From positions 1-64,000 of the forward strand of contig CAIMFH010000010.1 of the NCBI GenBank assembly GCA_903840265.1: a stretch of DNA of 64,000 bases, read 5' to 3'. This stretch comes from an uncultured Schlesneria sp. Lineage in GTDB: Bacteria; Planctomycetota; Planctomycetia; Planctomycetales; Planctomycetaceae. Both the position numbers and the translations under genes were made by a program. A model generated the notes under the pieces. The model had not been told where the DNA came from, made no database searches, and saw only the letters and a list, made by a program, of their open reading frames with translations. Of this stretch, positions 27,876 through 36,967 are shown in pieces; the stretch's first letter is position 1, and the number at the start of each line of letters is the position of its first letter.

Positions 27876-27914
27876 TATCTCAGGGTCTGGCTCCGCCCTG
27901 TAAGTGAGCGACAG

Positions 27915-27938
27915 AACGGTCAATGACTGACCGTTTTT
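27915..27938 (+). terminator. Rho-independent terminator after rmlA
   Basis: AACGGTCA pairs with TGACCGTT across a short ATGAC loop and runs into TTTTT. It lies 40 nt after the rmlA stop and would close the three-gene nucleotide-sugar operon. Confidence 0.75.
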
Positions 27939-28605
27939 GGCAGCGAGTCAGGATGACCAGCCATCTCCTTGACCGTTGAACCACATCGCGCGCCGCCATT
28001 TAAGGCCTCTCATGCGGAAGCGCCCGCTTATCCCAGTTGATCTTACAGATTTGGGCTTCCACCCGCCGTGGACCCAGCCTGTCGTTACGGGTATTAACGG
28101 CAGGACCAAAACAGTCGCCCGTAGACCACGGCAATCGAGGCATCTCCCCCATTTTGCCTCGCATTCGCGGGGAATCGATCGCATTTGGCCGTCAAACTCG
28201 TGTGCATCTTGACCAAGCGGCATTAACGCTTCAACCGGCACCGAAATTGACGTAAACACATTGCGAAATAACGGTTTGAGAGATTCAAGGCTGCTGCCCC
28301 TCCCTACCGATCAATTGTGCTAGTCCCGCCAAAACGAACCGATGCGAGGCACCCGGAGACAATGGGTGAATCGTTCGAAAGATACATGGCGCCAAGTTGG
28401 CGCGTGCGGAAGTTGTTTTGTGGACGACGTACGTTCGACGGTCGTAACGACCGGAACAGGGTGATGGCCCAGCCGAGGTAATTGCGACGCGCGTCGCAGG
28501 CGGCGCGGTTCAGCCGCCTGGAATTCCACGACTGACCGACACCTAGGTTCCGTGGGTTAGGACGACCCAAGGTTCGAGATTCCCAAGGGAAGGAGACGTT
28601 CTTCT
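27939..28605 (+). other. Long non-coding leader before the Cys-rich protein gene
   Basis: About 670 nt without a credible gene. The proximal 170 nt hold several self-complementary pieces: CGGTCGTAACGACCG (28439-28453), the palindrome GCGACGCGCGTCGC (28484-28497), and a CAGGCGGC/GCCGCCTG hairpin (28497-28520). GGGAAGGAG precedes the ATG at 28606. The hairpins could belong to a structured 5' leader or a small RNA; no known riboswitch core is recognised. Confidence 0.45.
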
Positions 28606-29919
28606 ATGCGATGGATCAAGATGTCTGGGGCTGTGCTCGCTGCGATGAGCATGGCCAGCCTGGCTGAAGCCGGGTGGTTACATGGCAATACGGGGTGCTG
28701 CGGCGCCTCGAAAGCCAGCTGCACGTCTTCGTGCACACCGGCTTGTTGCCGACCTGTGATCGTGAAGCCTTGTTGCCCAACGGTCCATACCTATCAACGA
28801 CGATGTTCGGACATCAAGCCACCATGCTGCGACAGCAGCTGTGCTCCAGCGAGCTGCTGTGCTCCAGCTGGTGCCGGCAACTGTGCACCAGCATGTGCCG
28901 CCCCTGCTGCAGCTTGTGCTCCAGCTTGTGCTGCTCCTGCAGCCAACTGTGCACCAGCTTGTGCTGCTCCCGCTGCGAACTGTGGTCCAGCCTGTGCTCC
29001 AGGTTGTGCCGCTCCAGCAGCGAACTGTGCTCCTGCTTGTGCTGCTCCTGCAGCGAACTGTGGTCCAGCCGGTCCTGGCTGTGCCGCTCCAGCAGCTGCT
29101 TGTGCTCCAGCTTGTGCCGCTCCAGCCGCTAACTGCGGTCCGGTCGGTCCTGGTTGTGCTGCTCCAGCCGCTGCCTGTGCTCCAGCTTGTGCCGCTCCAG
29201 CCGCTACCGGCTGCTGCTCAACGGGCTGTGGTACAAAGGGTTGCTGCTTCAAGGGTCTGCATGGCTTGTTCGGCAAGTCCTGCTTCAAGAAGTCATGTTG
29301 CTCGTCAACATGTGCTCCTGCCTGTGCCGCTCCAGCTTGTGCTGCACCAGCGTGTGCCGCTCCAGCCAGCTGCACGACTAGCTGCACGCCAAAGTGCTGT
29401 GCTGATCCCTGTGCAATTGCTCAGTTGATCTACACATCACAAACGGCTTGCTATGCTCGTCAACGACGTGCTGCCATCCGCAAGCTTGGCAATCGTTACG
29501 ATTGCATCTGCAATCCAGAGATCATGACGGCCTTCGTCTACGCTCTGAATGATGCTGATGAACGCGTCCGACGTGAAGCTGCCGATGAAATCGGCGATCA
29601 AGTTCGCAAGAACTGCTGCTGCTGCCCAGAAGTCACCGCCGCCCTGACCTGTGCTCTGGGTGACTGTGATCGTGGTGTGGTTCGTCAAGCTGAACAGGCT
29701 CTCCGCCTGTGTGGATACGACGTCGTCAAGGGTTGCTGCGACAAGGGTTGCACGACCGCTGGTTGCTCGACTGGCTGCAGCAACGGCTGTGCCCCAGCCG
29801 GTGGCCCAGCAGTTGCCCCGATCAATGACAACGCCGCTCCAGCTCCAGTACCACCAGAAGAGAAGAAGGCTTCCAACAGCCGAAGCCGTATGTCCACGCT
29901 GCTCGGTCTCTTGAACTAG
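28606..29919 (+). CDS. Secreted Cys/Ala/Pro-rich repeat protein with HEAT-like domain
   Basis: A 437-residue protein with a signal peptide (VLAAMSMASLAEA). By count it holds 66 Cys (15 percent). Residues 92-202 are tandem 10-12-residue units such as NCAPACAAPAA and NCGPACAPGCAAPAA, with two Cys per unit. A second Cys-rich patch spans 203-270. Residues 272-372 form an alpha-helical HEAT-like repeat pair (AIRKLGNRYDC..., DERVRREAADEIGDQV, VVRQAEQALRLCG). The tail is disordered and ends in a basic stretch. Planctomycete cell walls were classically described as proteinaceous and rich in Cys and Pro, so a disulfide-linked envelope protein is a fair inference. A strong terminator follows. Confidence 0.88.
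   Translation: MRWIKMSGAVLAAMSMASLAEAGWLHGNTGCCGASKASCTSSCTPACCRPVIVKPCCPTVHTYQRRCSDIKPPCCDSSCAPASCCAPAGAGNCAPACAAPAAACAPACAAPAANCAPACAAPAANCGPACAPGCAAPAANCAPACAAPAANCGPAGPGCAAPAAACAPACAAPAANCGPVGPGCAAPAAACAPACAAPAATGCCSTGCGTKGCCFKGLHGLFGKSCFKKSCCSSTCAPACAAPACAAPACAAPASCTTSCTPKCCADPCAIAQLIYTSQTACYARQRRAAIRKLGNRYDCICNPEIMTAFVYALNDADERVRREAADEIGDQVRKNCCCCPEVTAALTCALGDCDRGVVRQAEQALRLCGYDVVKGCCDKGCTTAGCSTGCSNGCAPAGGPAVAPINDNAAPAPVPPEEKKASNSRSRMSTLLGLLN
28879..29211 (+). repeat. In-frame coding repeats of ~33 nt
   Basis: About ten imperfect copies of a 30-36-nt unit (core GCTCCAGCTTGTGCTGCTCC) encode the CAPACAAPAAN-type motif. Variation is mostly synonymous or in-frame, so the array is protein-driven. 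Units with GPA or GPV spacers alternate with plain ones, suggesting duplication of larger blocks. Confidence 0.85.
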
Positions 29920-29977
29920 TTAGCAGTATGGCTTAGGCGATAACCAATCCGAAAGATTGGGGTACTACAGTCAACAG

Positions 29978-30007
29978 CGGCCCCTGGAATTTTCCAGGGG
30001 CCGTTTT
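29978..30007 (+). terminator. Rho-independent terminator of the Cys-rich protein gene
   Basis: CGGCCCCTGGAA pairs perfectly with TTCCAGGGGCCG over a tiny TT loop and is followed by TTTTCG. It lies 58 nt after the stop codon. Confidence 0.92.
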
Positions 30008-30159
30008 CGTTTGCATCTTCAAATGCGAACAGGGAAACTTGCCTTGGTTGGATTTCTGACTTGGCAGCCACTCTCGCCCGGGATCGGCCGCAACCAGCGA
30101 TCCCCAATCTCCGGCGAGATTGGCTTCCTGACACTCCCTCAGATCGATGGATCGAATTC

Positions 30160-31551
30160 ATGACGCGCAGCAAGGTTGTGCAGATTCTGAAAACTGTCTC
30201 TCCCGGAACCGAAGTCGATCTTCGCGGCTGGGTCCGAACCAAGCGGGAGTCCAAGCAGGATTTCGCCTTTCTGGAAGTCAACGACGGCAGCTGCATGGCC
30301 AACGTGCAAGTCGTCGTCGATGCCAGCGTCCCCGACTACGCCACCTCGATCAAGCAGATTCACACCGGTGCCAGCGTCGCCGTGATTGGCGAAGTCAAAG
30401 AGTCACCCGGCAAAGGCCAGCGCGTCGAAATTCACGCCCGCAGCTTGAGAGTCCTGGGGACTGCCGATCCACAGACATACCCTCTGCAGAAAAAAGGACA
30501 CAGCTTCGAGTTCCTGCGCGAGAAAGCACACCTGCGTCCGCGAACGAACACCTTCGGAGCCATCGCCCGAGTTCGCAACGCCCTGTGTGCGTCGATCCAT
30601 CACTTCTTCCAGGAACGCGGGTTCCTCTATGTGCAGACGCCGATCATCACGACCAGCGATTGCGAAGGCGCCGGCCAGGTCTTTCAAGTGACCACGCTGG
30701 ACCTCGCGAAACTCCAGACGTTCAAAGGTCCAGTCAACTACGAACACGACTTCTTCGGTAAGAAGGCGGGACTGACCGTCAGCGGGCAACTCGAAGGCGA
30801 GATCTTCGCCACGGCCGTCGGCGACGTTTATACGTTCGGCCCGACCTTCCGCGCTGAAAACTCCAACACGACGCGACACCTTGCCGAGTTCTGGATGGTC
30901 GAGCCCGAGATGCCGTTCTACGAACTCGAAGACAACATGAACCTCGCCGAAGCCTTCGTGCGAAAGGTTGTGAAAGATGTGCTGGAGAACTGCGCGGAAG
31001 ACCTGGCGTTCTTCAACGAGCGAATCGAACCGACGCTGCTGGCATCACTGCAAAACATCGTCGAACACGACTTCATTCGCCTGACGTACACCGAAGCAGT
31101 CGACATCCTGGAAAAGTCGGGCCAGAAATTCGAATACCCCATCAGCTGGGGCAAGGACATGCAGTCCGAACACGAACGCTTCTTGACCGAGCAGCATTTC
31201 AAGCAGCCGGTGATCCTGACCGACTACCCGCGCGAGATCAAATCGTTCTACATGCGCTGCAACGAAGACGGCAAAACTGTGCGAGCGATGGATGTGCTAG
31301 TTCCTCGCATCGGCGAAATCATCGGCGGCAGCCAGCGCGAAGAACGCCACGCCGTCCTGATCGACCGCATGAAAGAATGCAATTTGAACCCCGAAGACTA
31401 TTGGTGGTACCTGGAACTACGCCAGTACGGCACCGTCCCACACAGCGGCTTCGGCCTGGGTCTGGAACGCACCGTCCAGTTGGTCACAGGCATGACCAAC
31501 ATCCGCGACTGTATCCCCTTCCCCAGAACACCCAAGAACGCAGACTTCTAA
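30160..31551 (+). CDS. asnS: Asparaginyl-tRNA synthetase
   Basis: A 463-residue class IIb synthetase charging tRNA-Asn. An N-terminal OB-fold anticodon-binding domain ([20 protein letters not shown]) precedes the catalytic domain. Motif 2 is [21 protein letters not shown] and motif 3 is [26 protein letters not shown] distinguishes AsnRS from AspRS. The chosen ATG gives the expected N-terminus [10 protein letters not shown]. The leader contains a perfect CCAATCTC-CGGC-GAGATTGG hairpin at 30104-30123, about 35 nt before the start, which might influence translation. Presence of AsnRS indicates direct tRNA-Asn charging. Confidence 0.95.
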   Translation: MTRSKVVQILKTVSPGTEVDLRGWVRTKRESKQDFAFLEVNDGSCMANVQVVVDASVPDYATSIKQIHTGASVAVIGEVKESPGKGQRVEIHARSLRVLGTADPQTYPLQKKGHSFEFLREKAHLRPRTNTFGAIARVRNALCASIHHFFQERGFLYVQTPIITTSDCEGAGQVFQVTTLDLAKLQTFKGPVNYEHDFFGKKAGLTVSGQLEGEIFATAVGDVYTFGPTFRAENSNTTRHLAEFWMVEPEMPFYELEDNMNLAEAFVRKVVKDVLENCAEDLAFFNERIEPTLLASLQNIVEHDFIRLTYTEAVDILEKSGQKFEYPISWGKDMQSEHERFLTEQHFKQPVILTDYPREIKSFYMRCNEDGKTVRAMDVLVPRIGEIIGGSQREERHAVLIDRMKECNLNPEDYWWYLELRQYGTVPHSGFGLGLERTVQLVTGMTNIRDCIPFPRTPKNADF

Positions 31552-31577
31552 AATTCTGGCATAAGCCCCAGTGGTCT

Positions 31578-31613
31578 CATAAGTCCTATTGCTTCGAAGC
31601 AATGGGACTTATG
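31578..31613. repeat. 36-nt near-perfect palindrome between convergent genes
   Basis: CATAAGTCCTATTGCTTC is followed at once by its own reverse complement with a single G-T difference, giving an 18-bp stem centred on TTCGAA. It lies between asnS and a minus-strand SGNH gene. Neither strand shows a U-tract, so it is either a structural end signal or a dispersed element. The adjoining 31611-31634 stretch resembles 20826-20845. Confidence 0.7.
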
Positions 31614-31645
31614 GGACAAATAGGACCGATAGGCCAAACCGCAAC

Positions 31646-32323
31646 TCATTTTCCGATCAGGTGCGGTTCGATCAGTTCATTCCAGATTTTGTATCCCGCA
31701 TCGGTCATGTGCAGGTTGTCTTTCAGGAACAGTTCCGGCTTGGGCATCCCGTCCTCTCCCAGCATCGCCGGCCAGACATCCACAAACGCCTGATTCTTCC
31801 CCGCCATCACTTCGGCTTGGAACAATCGATTCGCCTCCAAAGCCGCCTCGCGTAACTTCCATCGACTGGGACTCGGCTTGAGGCCAATCAGCACGATCTG
31901 GGTTTCGGGCAATGCACCCTGAACTTTATCGCGGAAGATGCGATAGTCATCGCGCACCTGAGTCGGTGTCTTCTTGTTCGCGATGTCGTTGTCACCGGCA
32001 TACAACACAATCACCTTCGGCTTCGCCGGTAGTACGATCCGATCGACATACCGAGCCGAATCAGCCATCTCTGATCCACCGAACCCGCGGTTGAGACAAC
32101 TATGATTCGGAAACGAGCTTCCCAGCTTCCACATCCGAATGCTGGAACTGCCAATAAAGGCATTCGCCCCTTCACCCGGAGGCGACTTCTGATCCCCCTC
32201 CTCAAACTTCCGAATCTCGGCTTCCCACTTATCCGCTGTCGGCTTCGCGTCTTGCGCGGGAAGGACAGCGCATAAAGCCAATAACCACACCGCTAAAGCT
32301 GTCTTGATCGCTCTATCTTTCAT
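31646..32323 (-). CDS. Secreted SGNH/GDSL-type hydrolase, variant block I
   Basis: About 225 residues after a signal peptide (TALAVWLLALCAVLPAQ). Block I reads AFIGSSSIRMW: the usual GDS is GSS, a variant common in this planctomycete-type subfamily. Block II is NRGFGGSEMAD, block III YAGDNDIAN, and block V DNLHMTDAGYKIW (Asp and His present). The nucleophile Ser is retained. The start MKDRAIKTAL is taken because it directly precedes the hydrophobic core. Likely esterase on exported glycans or lipids, exact substrate unknown. It converges with asnS. Confidence 0.87.
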   Translation of the reverse strand: MKDRAIKTALAVWLLALCAVLPAQDAKPTADKWEAEIRKFEEGDQKSPPGEGANAFIGSSSIRMWKLGSSFPNHSCLNRGFGGSEMADSARYVDRIVLPAKPKVIVLYAGDNDIANKKTPTQVRDDYRIFRDKVQGALPETQIVLIGLKPSPSRWKLREAALEANRLFQAEVMAGKNQAFVDVWPAMLGEDGMPKPELFLKDNLHMTDAGYKIWNELIEPHLIGK

Positions 32324-32468
32324 TCCGGTTGTCTCACCTGTGCCGAGAAATGGGACGCTGTATCCATTTAGCATGTCTCGATTTCCGAAAAACGCAATGC
32401 GACTCCCTTCCCTTCCCCAGACCGGCCGATATACTATCTATCTCCTCCCACAAAGAGGAACACCCTGA

Positions 32469-32542
<74 letters not shown>

Positions 32543-32545
32543 CTT

Positions 32546-32585
32546 AAAACCCTCGGTTCGCAGTTGCGAGCCGAGGGTTTTTCTT
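32546..32585 (+). terminator. Rho-independent terminator of the tRNA gene
   Basis: AAAACCCTCGGTTCGCA pairs with TGCGAGCCGAGGGTTTT over a two-base loop (one G-T wobble) and is followed by TTCTTTT. It starts four bases after the tRNA. Confidence 0.92.
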
Positions 32586-32660
32586 TTGTGGGTCGAACAA
32601 TGAGCGTTGCTTCCGCCATGCGCTCGCGATCGATCGATGACAAATGTATGCTCCTTAGTC

Positions 32661-35390
32661 ATGAGCAACGGATTGTCATTGTCGCCTGGCGGCAGGTTAT
32701 CTTACGAGTTGCGGCCAGATCCGGCTGCCCTCGGAACGACCGACCTTTCTTCGGCCGAATCGGACCGCCTGGAAGCGACCTTCCGCGAATCGACTGCGGC
32801 TGGCCTGATTGAATTGGCGAAGTCTCATGAAGACAGCCAATTTGCGCCGGACCTTCTGTTCTGGCGGGGATTCGCGCGACGCTTGTTTTCGGCAATCTGT
32901 AGTCTGGGTGAAGCTGCGCCAGCACATTGGAATAACGTCTCGCCACCGTCAGAAGATGAGTTGGCTGAGCTGGTTGCCTCGGCACCGCCGATGCGCGGAT
33001 TGGAATATCTCGATGCCACGGTGCTGCAGTCCCTGTGGCGAGAATTGGCAAGCAGGGTCGGCGACCAGAGCACCGCTTGGAAAGCGGGATCGGCGGCCTA
33101 CCTGCAGCATGTGGACCCGCTCTTTCATCAACTCGGCCGCGTCACGTTTCATTTAGCGGAGAACAAGCGAGACCCCGATCGTCCGTTCGCCTTTCTGGCG
33201 ACATTCACTCACCGACTGACGGATCAGGCTAAGGTGGCACATATTCCACTCGCCGAAGCTCTCAAGGATTCAGCTCGCGCCAAAGATGCCGCGAGGCTGA
33301 AGTCACTCTTGGAACCGGTCGAGCGCGCTGCGGACTCGAGTCCCCTCGTGCGCGAACTCGTTGATCGTAAAACTCTGTTCGCACCGCAGGCATGGTCCAT
33401 CCGGCAGGCCTATCGCTTTTTGCAGGAGACGCCGCAAATGGAGCAAGCGGGCGTCATTGTCCGCGTGCCGGACTGGTGGTCGGCTCGTCGTCCGCCACGG
33501 CCACGCGTACAGGTCAGCCTGGGAAAACGGGAACCGAGCGGTCTGGGCTTAGACGCGATGCTCGACTTCGATGTGTCTCTGGCGTTGGAAGGAGAACAGC
33601 TGACCGTTGCAGAACAGAAGCAGTTGCTGGCGTCCACGGAAGGGCTGGCTTTGCTTCGTGGGAAGTGGGTTGAAGTCGACCGCGACCGATTGCAGCAGGC
33701 ACTGGAGCATTGGAACAAAGTTCAATCCGCGCATTTGGATGGAATCGACTTCATTCAGGGCATGCGGTTGCTCGCCGGCGCGACCCTCGAACAAGCAGAG
33801 AAAGAACAAGACAACACGGCTGACTGGTGCGACATGGTCTCAGGCGATTGGTTGCGCGAGACACTGAAGCAAATGCGTTCGCCAGAACAGGACCGGACCT
33901 GTCAACCAGGTCGCGATTTACAGGCGACGCTACGACCGTATCAAGTGGATGGCGTCCGGTGGTTGTGGTTTATGACCCAGTTGTCCTTGGGCGGTTGCCT
34001 TGCCGACGACATGGGCCTTGGAAAGACGATCCAGGTCATTGACATGCTGCTGCAACGGCGACGCGCTGCACGAACAACTGGCCAAACACCAAGTCTTCTC
34101 GTGGTTCCTGCATCCCTGCTTGGCAATTGGCGACAGGAGCTGACGCGGTTCGCTCCGACATTGTCCGTTCAGATGCTCCATCGGTCGGAATGCGATACTG
34201 ACACTCTGGCCCGGATCGCCGCGGACCCGGTCGGCGAACTGGCAGGGTGCGACTTGGTGGTCACCACGTATGGACTGGTGCGCCGACAACCATGGTTGGA
34301 AAGCATAACGTGGTCATTGATTGTGTTGGACGAAGCACAGGCCATCAAAAATGCCGGGTCAGCCCAGACCAAAAGCGTCAAAGCGTTACCGGCCCGCACG
34401 CGCCTGTTGCTGACAGGCACACCCGTTGAGAATCACTTGGGCGACCTCTGGTCACTGTTCGACTTTGCGTGCCCCGGGCTACTGGGGAGCGCCACCCAAT
34501 TCAAGAAATATATCAAACGGCTCGACGCACAACACGATCCGCAAGCCTACGCTGGTCTGCGTCGCCTTGTGCGGCCCTACATCCTCCGCAGACTAAAAAC
34601 TGACCCCACGATCGCTCCCGACTTGCCGCTAAAAACCGAATTGCGGGTCGAATGCTGTCTCGCGAAGAAACAGGCCGCGATGTACGAAAACGCCGTCGCA
34701 GATCTGGCGAGGCGACTGAAAGTCTCGGATGGCATCGCACGTCGCGGCCTGGTACTGGCAACGCTGATGCAGCTCAAGCAGATCTGCAACCATCCTTCGC
34801 AGCACCTGCAACAGCCGACGTACCCGCCGGAAGAAAGCGGCAAGTTCGAGCGTCTGCGGCTGTTGTGCGAACCGATTGTCGAGAGACAGGAACGAGTCTT
34901 GGTGTTCACTCAGTTTCAGTCACTGACAGAGCCGCTAGCGACGTGGTTGCAGAAAATCTTCGGTCGCGCGGGCCTGGTGCTGCACGGCGGGACACCCGTC
35001 AAGAAACGCAGCGAACTAGTCAAAACTTTTCAGTCTGACGACGGACCGCCGTTTTTCGTCATCTCGCTGAAAGCTGGCGGCAGCGGGTTGAATCTAACCG
35101 CCGCTTCGCATGTGATCCACTTCGACAGGTGGTGGAACCCGGCGGTCGAAAATCAGGCGACCGATCGTGCCTTCCGCATTGGCCAGAAGCGCAATGTACT
35201 GGTTCATAAATTTGTGTGCCGAGGCACCGTCGAAGAACGAATCGACGCCCTGATTGCATCGAAGCAAAGCGTGGCTGATCAAGTTCTCGGACCGGATTCC
35301 GAAACCGAAGCGAAGCTGACCGAAATGAGCGACGACCAGTTGCTGGGATTCGTCGCGCTCGATTTGCGCCGGGCCTTGGATGAGGGTTGA
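32661..35390 (+). CDS. SNF2/RapA-family DEAD-like helicase
   Basis: About 909 residues. An SNF2-associated N-terminal region (DVSLALEGEQLTVAEQKQLL) precedes the SF2 motor. Motif I is DDMGLGKTIQ, motif II is VLDEAQAIKN (DEAQ), motif III is LLTGTPVEN, motif V is LKAGGSGLNLTAA, and motif VI is ENQATDRAFRIGQ. It is probably a DNA translocase that remodels protein-DNA complexes. The start MSNGLSLSPG is chosen because it begins the conserved part, but no good ribosome site is seen. The next gene is a SWIM zinc-finger protein on the same strand, a pairing common in bacteria. Confidence 0.92.
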   Translation: MSNGLSLSPGGRLSYELRPDPAALGTTDLSSAESDRLEATFRESTAAGLIELAKSHEDSQFAPDLLFWRGFARRLFSAICSLGEAAPAHWNNVSPPSEDELAELVASAPPMRGLEYLDATVLQSLWRELASRVGDQSTAWKAGSAAYLQHVDPLFHQLGRVTFHLAENKRDPDRPFAFLATFTHRLTDQAKVAHIPLAEALKDSARAKDAARLKSLLEPVERAADSSPLVRELVDRKTLFAPQAWSIRQAYRFLQETPQMEQAGVIVRVPDWWSARRPPRPRVQVSLGKREPSGLGLDAMLDFDVSLALEGEQLTVAEQKQLLASTEGLALLRGKWVEVDRDRLQQALEHWNKVQSAHLDGIDFIQGMRLLAGATLEQAEKEQDNTADWCDMVSGDWLRETLKQMRSPEQDRTCQPGRDLQATLRPYQVDGVRWLWFMTQLSLGGCLADDMGLGKTIQVIDMLLQRRRAARTTGQTPSLLVVPASLLGNWRQELTRFAPTLSVQMLHRSECDTDTLARIAADPVGELAGCDLVVTTYGLVRRQPWLESITWSLIVLDEAQAIKNAGSAQTKSVKALPARTRLLLTGTPVENHLGDLWSLFDFACPGLLGSATQFKKYIKRLDAQHDPQAYAGLRRLVRPYILRRLKTDPTIAPDLPLKTELRVECCLAKKQAAMYENAVADLARRLKVSDGIARRGLVLATLMQLKQICNHPSQHLQQPTYPPEESGKFERLRLLCEPIVERQERVLVFTQFQSLTEPLATWLQKIFGRAGLVLHGGTPVKKRSELVKTFQSDDGPPFFVISLKAGGSGLNLTAASHVIHFDRWWNPAVENQATDRAFRIGQKRNVLVHKFVCRGTVEERIDALIASKQSVADQVLGPDSETEAKLTEMSDDQLLGFVALDLRRALDEG

Positions 35391-35482
35391 GATTGCCGCG
35401 TACCAATTCGACGGGTACGCTCGCTCGAGATTTTGATTTCTTGGGATGGAATTTCGATCGCGAGAGCGAAAGGAGTCGCACG

Positions 35483-36493
35483 ATGGGCTTCGGACGAAGC
35501 TGGAATGGCTATGATACCTGGGCCCCCTATGTCCCGGTCGCAGAGCGCCGTGCCCAGGCCGCCGCGAGTGCAAAAAAGCTTGAAAAAGAGCGAGGCCGGC
35601 CACTTGTCCCGATCAAGATCGAAGGCCGCACGATCGCCAGATCGTTCTGGGGCAAAGCCTGGTGCGACAACCTGGAGGCCTACAGCGACTATGCCAACCG
35701 ATTGCCTCGCGGCCGAACGTACGTGCGGAATGGCTCAGTAATCCACCTGGAGATTGCCAAAGGAAAAATCACCGCCTTGGTCAGCGGATCTGAAATCTAC
35801 ACGCTCGCCATCACAATCAGCGCACTGTCGCGAGAGAACTGGCAGACCATCCAGCGCAGTTGCGCCCGATCAATCACATCATTGATCGACCTGCTGCAAG
35901 GCCGTTTTGACCGCAGCGTGATGGAACGCCTGACGCAGAAAGAGGGCGGCCTGTTCCCGAAGCCAAAAGAAATCAAACTGTCATGCAGTTGCCCCGATTC
36001 CGCGGGAATGTGCAAACACGTTGCCGCCGTGATGTACGGCGTCGGAGCGAAACTTGACCAATTCCCTGAACTACTCTTCACACTGCGCAATGTTGACCAT
36101 CTGGAACTGATCAGCCAAGCGGTCTCCGACGACAACTTGAATCGCGCGCTGACTGGGGATTTGGAAGACAGCTTGCAGGCCGACGATCTCGGTCAAATAT
36201 TTGGTATTGAACTGGAGACCGGCCGCTCCTCTTCCACTGACGATGTGCCAACTCGAAAACCTCGACGTAAGACTTCACCACCAGTCAAAGCTGTCCGGGC
36301 AGCGACGAAAAAAACGGCGAAGAGCCGGTCGCCTGCAAAAGGCTCGCAATCACCCTCAAAGCCAATCGCATCCGCCAAGCCGGTGAAAGCCAAGTCCGCA
36401 ACAGTGACACGAACCTCAAAGATCCAGACGAAGAAAAAGCCGGCCACCGCCGCCGTCGTCAAACCCACTCGTCGAACGCGACCAGCGAAGTGA
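35483..36493 (+). CDS. SWIM zinc-finger protein with basic histone-like tail
   Basis: A 336-residue protein. GGAG lies seven bases before the ATG; a TTG-started longer frame overlaps the helicase and is rejected. The N-terminal part (GFGRSWNGYDTWAPYVPVA... SFWGKAWCDNLEAYSDYANR) is the usual lead-in. SWIM ligands are in KLSCSCPDSAGMCKHVAAVM (CxCx(6)CxH). From about residue 250 the protein becomes a Lys/Ala/Pro/Thr tail with KPRRKTSPP, TKKTAKSRSPAK and KKKPATAA, resembling histone H1 C-termini. It likely binds nucleic acid and helps the upstream SNF2 motor. Confidence 0.9.
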   Translation: MGFGRSWNGYDTWAPYVPVAERRAQAAASAKKLEKERGRPLVPIKIEGRTIARSFWGKAWCDNLEAYSDYANRLPRGRTYVRNGSVIHLEIAKGKITALVSGSEIYTLAITISALSRENWQTIQRSCARSITSLIDLLQGRFDRSVMERLTQKEGGLFPKPKEIKLSCSCPDSAGMCKHVAAVMYGVGAKLDQFPELLFTLRNVDHLELISQAVSDDNLNRALTGDLEDSLQADDLGQIFGIELETGRSSSTDDVPTRKPRRKTSPPVKAVRAATKKTAKSRSPAKGSQSPSKPIASAKPVKAKSATVTRTSKIQTKKKPATAAVVKPTRRTRPAK

Positions 36494-36967
36494 GTCATGT
36501 TTCGCAGCATGGTGCATGCCATTTGCTTGCGAAGAATTGCCGCATCGCTATTCCTGACGGGCTCACGGTCATTGGCTACTGAACTCGCCGCCCGCGCAAT
36601 TGCGTTAGTACGGCAGTTATCGATCGGGTCAATCCAGTTATTTGGCCAGATGATCATCTCATGCGGATGCGTTGACAAACATACCGATGTAAATGACCAT
36701 TGGAGTCCGTTTTTTGTGGTGACGGATCAATCCGAGCCTTTCATTTACTAATGAATTCTGACCAGTCCTCTGGCAGCATCTCCGCCGATCATTTCGGCAA
36801 TCGATAGTAACTCTCTTGCTATTTGAGTCTAGACTTCGTCACTCCCGCGAGAATGCAGCCGAAGTCGATCTGTCTGCAATGACAATCACGTCGAAAGCGG
36901 CATTCGGTAGGCTGTGATTGCCCCTGCTCTCGCAGCCCAACAAATAAATCATCCAAGGAAGATCTCG
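36494..36967 (+). other. Intergenic region before the sulfatase gene
   Basis: About 470 nt. An 84-codon open frame from 36497 encodes no recognisable domain, lacks a ribosome site and is probably chance. No tRNA, obvious promoter or inverted repeat was found. GGAAG about ten bases before 36968 is the sulfatase ribosome site. Confidence 0.45.

Noticed and set aside
28879-29211. Regular ~33-nt repeats resembling a CRISPR array
   Set aside because: No unique spacers, units vary in frame and encode a protein motif; no cas genes nearby.
28794-29387. Ala/Gly/Gln-rich minus-strand frame and a plus-strand Leu/Cys frame in the repeat array
   Set aside because: Both are alternative readings of the Cys-rich protein's coding repeats. 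The sense frame has the signal peptide, ribosome site and terminator.
36497-36751. 84-codon frame after the SWIM gene
   Set aside because: No ribosome site, no recognisable composition of a real protein, and the start overlaps the previous gene's end region.
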